Shown piece after piece: positions 5,317 to 6,086 of a stretch of 6,086 nt of DNA. The notes under the pieces were generated by a model. It had not been told where the DNA came from, made no database searches, and saw only the letters and a program-made list of their open reading frames with translations. This DNA comes from Bacteroidia bacterium. Lineage in GTDB: Bacteria > Bacteroidota > Bacteroidia > Bacteroidales > UBA12481. The position numbers and the translations under genes are program-made. The stretch spans positions 1 through 6,086 of the forward strand of contig JAPLDV010000768.1 of assembly GCA_026391235.1 (NCBI GenBank), given 5' to 3'. Positions within the stretch are counted from its first letter, which is position 1. Every line of letters begins with the position of its first letter.

Positions 5317-6086
5317 TTATTGATTGTTTCTGTAATAGTTTCGAAGAAATCCTTTCAGCTGATCATAGATTGGTTTGGTAAATTCCAGGAACAGATCCTG
5401 GGGCGGCGGAGGCATGGCTGGTTTTCTTTTGCACAGATCGAGCTGCTGGTTGCTGAGGGCCCGGCCATCACCATTGTAATTGGCCCATTCGCTGAACCAG
5501 GTAAAGGTTCCGGGGAATTTTTGGGTTGCTTTTGGCTTGTTGGTCCGGGCATCAAGGCATTGTACCATTAAAACACCTGTGGAAACCACCTCGCGGCGGT
5601 GTGTGATCAATTTGGCCTTAACCTTGTCGAATACCTCCACTTTCTGTCCGTTAATTGTTGCTGTCCCGGTTTTTACCGAATCCTTGCTGGTAAACTCCTT
5701 TTCAACGTCTTTGTCGTATGTTGAGCCCACTACAAAATCATCAAATTCCATCCTCAGGATTTCGTTGACATAAGGAAGTTTCTTGGCGGCCGATGGATCG
5801 TAGAAATCAACAAATTCGCGTTTGCTGTTTTTGGCAAGCAGAGTGTATACCTGATCAAAAAAGAAATCAGAGCTGATTTTATACCGGCCGGGTACTGGAA
5901 CCTGCTCCACGACAACTTTCAGCGTAGCATCAAATTTAGCCTGTTCGATTTTCTGTTTTACATCCTGATAGCCAGGCACATATTTGTCGGCGTTTAAAAA
6001 CTGGTAATAAGCATCCCGGGCTGAAGCCCTGGTACCCTGTTTCAGTAAATTCACCCCTGTCTGGTAAGCTTCCGGTGCGGCTTTCT
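5317..6086 (-). CDS. TPR-containing envelope protein of unknown function, N-terminus cut by window edge
   Basis: The frame is open from the window edge to a TAA at 5317-5319, giving 255 visible residues. An in-frame GTG at 6054 is not the real start, because coding sequence (KAAPEAYQTG) continues upstream of it. Residues ~1-50 are helical and TPR-like (EAYQTGVNLLKQG, ARDAYYQFLNADKYVPGYQD). Next comes a mixed alpha/beta domain beginning LKVVVEQVPVPGRYKI, containing DFYDPSAAKKLPYV and RMEFDDFVVGSTYDKD. It ends with FTWFSEWANYNGDGRALS and PPPPQDLFLEFTKPIYDQL (225-243). I recognise the overall pattern as a family seen in Bacteroidetes and usually annotated as a hypothetical lipoprotein. The lipoprotein signal would be outside the window, so export is inferred. 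No enzyme motif is visible and the function is unknown. It is followed directly by thiS. Confidence 0.85.
   Translation of the reverse strand, partial: KAAPEAYQTGVNLLKQGTRASARDAYYQFLNADKYVPGYQDVKQKIEQAKFDATLKVVVEQVPVPGRYKISSDFFFDQVYTLLAKNSKREFVDFYDPSAAKKLPYVNEILRMEFDDFVVGSTYDKDVEKEFTSKDSVKTGTATINGQKVEVFDKVKAKLITHRREVVSTGVLMVQCLDARTNKPKATQKFPGTFTWFSEWANYNGDGRALSNQQLDLCKRKPAMPPPPQDLFLEFTKPIYDQLKGFLRNYYRNNQ

Overview
The window looks like chromosomal DNA from a member of the Bacteroidetes (Bacteroidota), probably a Bacteroidales-like or related environmental lineage. This is inferred from gene content, not from a marker gene. The support is a eukaryote-like 'group 1' P5C dehydrogenase, a PD40-type secreted protein, a lipoprotein-like family I associate with Bacteroidetes, an ECF sigma / membrane anti-sigma / DUF4097-type beta-repeat gene set, and starts without a Shine-Dalgarno sequence. 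GC content is moderate. All recognised genes lie on the minus strand, so transcription runs from high to low coordinates.

In transcription order: (1) 6086-5317, the 3' part of a TPR-containing envelope protein, followed after 3 bases by a small thiS-type sulfur carrier gene (5313-5110). (2) 5082-5016, three 8-bp tandem repeats and then a strong hairpin with a run of ten T, which ends only 20 bases before the next gene. (3) 4995-2949, a likely operon of an ECF sigma factor, a single-pass membrane protein in the anti-sigma position, and an exported QFG-repeat protein of the DUF4097/'putative adhesin' type. The last gene is interrupted by an apparent frameshift, and its last ~60 residues continue in another frame up to a good intrinsic terminator (2921-2883). 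(4) 2877-2786, a large imperfect palindrome. (5) 2707-1073, pruA, a monofunctional P5C/glutamate-semialdehyde dehydrogenase for proline breakdown. (6) 1021-1, the N-terminal 340 residues of a secreted protein with a lectin-like domain followed by PD40 beta-propeller repeats; it runs off the window.

The sigma/anti-sigma/beta-repeat genes probably form one envelope-response unit: the sigma factor drives transcription, the membrane protein restrains it, and the exported protein is either an output or part of sensing. This is inferred from gene order. The other genes (thiS, pruA, the PD40 protein) have no evident functional link to it. The intergenic spaces hold several repeat elements: a 14-bp element found twice, the 92-bp palindrome and the 8-bp tandem array. 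I found no tRNA, rRNA, CRISPR array, transposase or phage gene. I see no clearly new system. The most notable points are the frameshifted beta-repeat gene and the terminator-like hairpin directly in front of the sigma gene.
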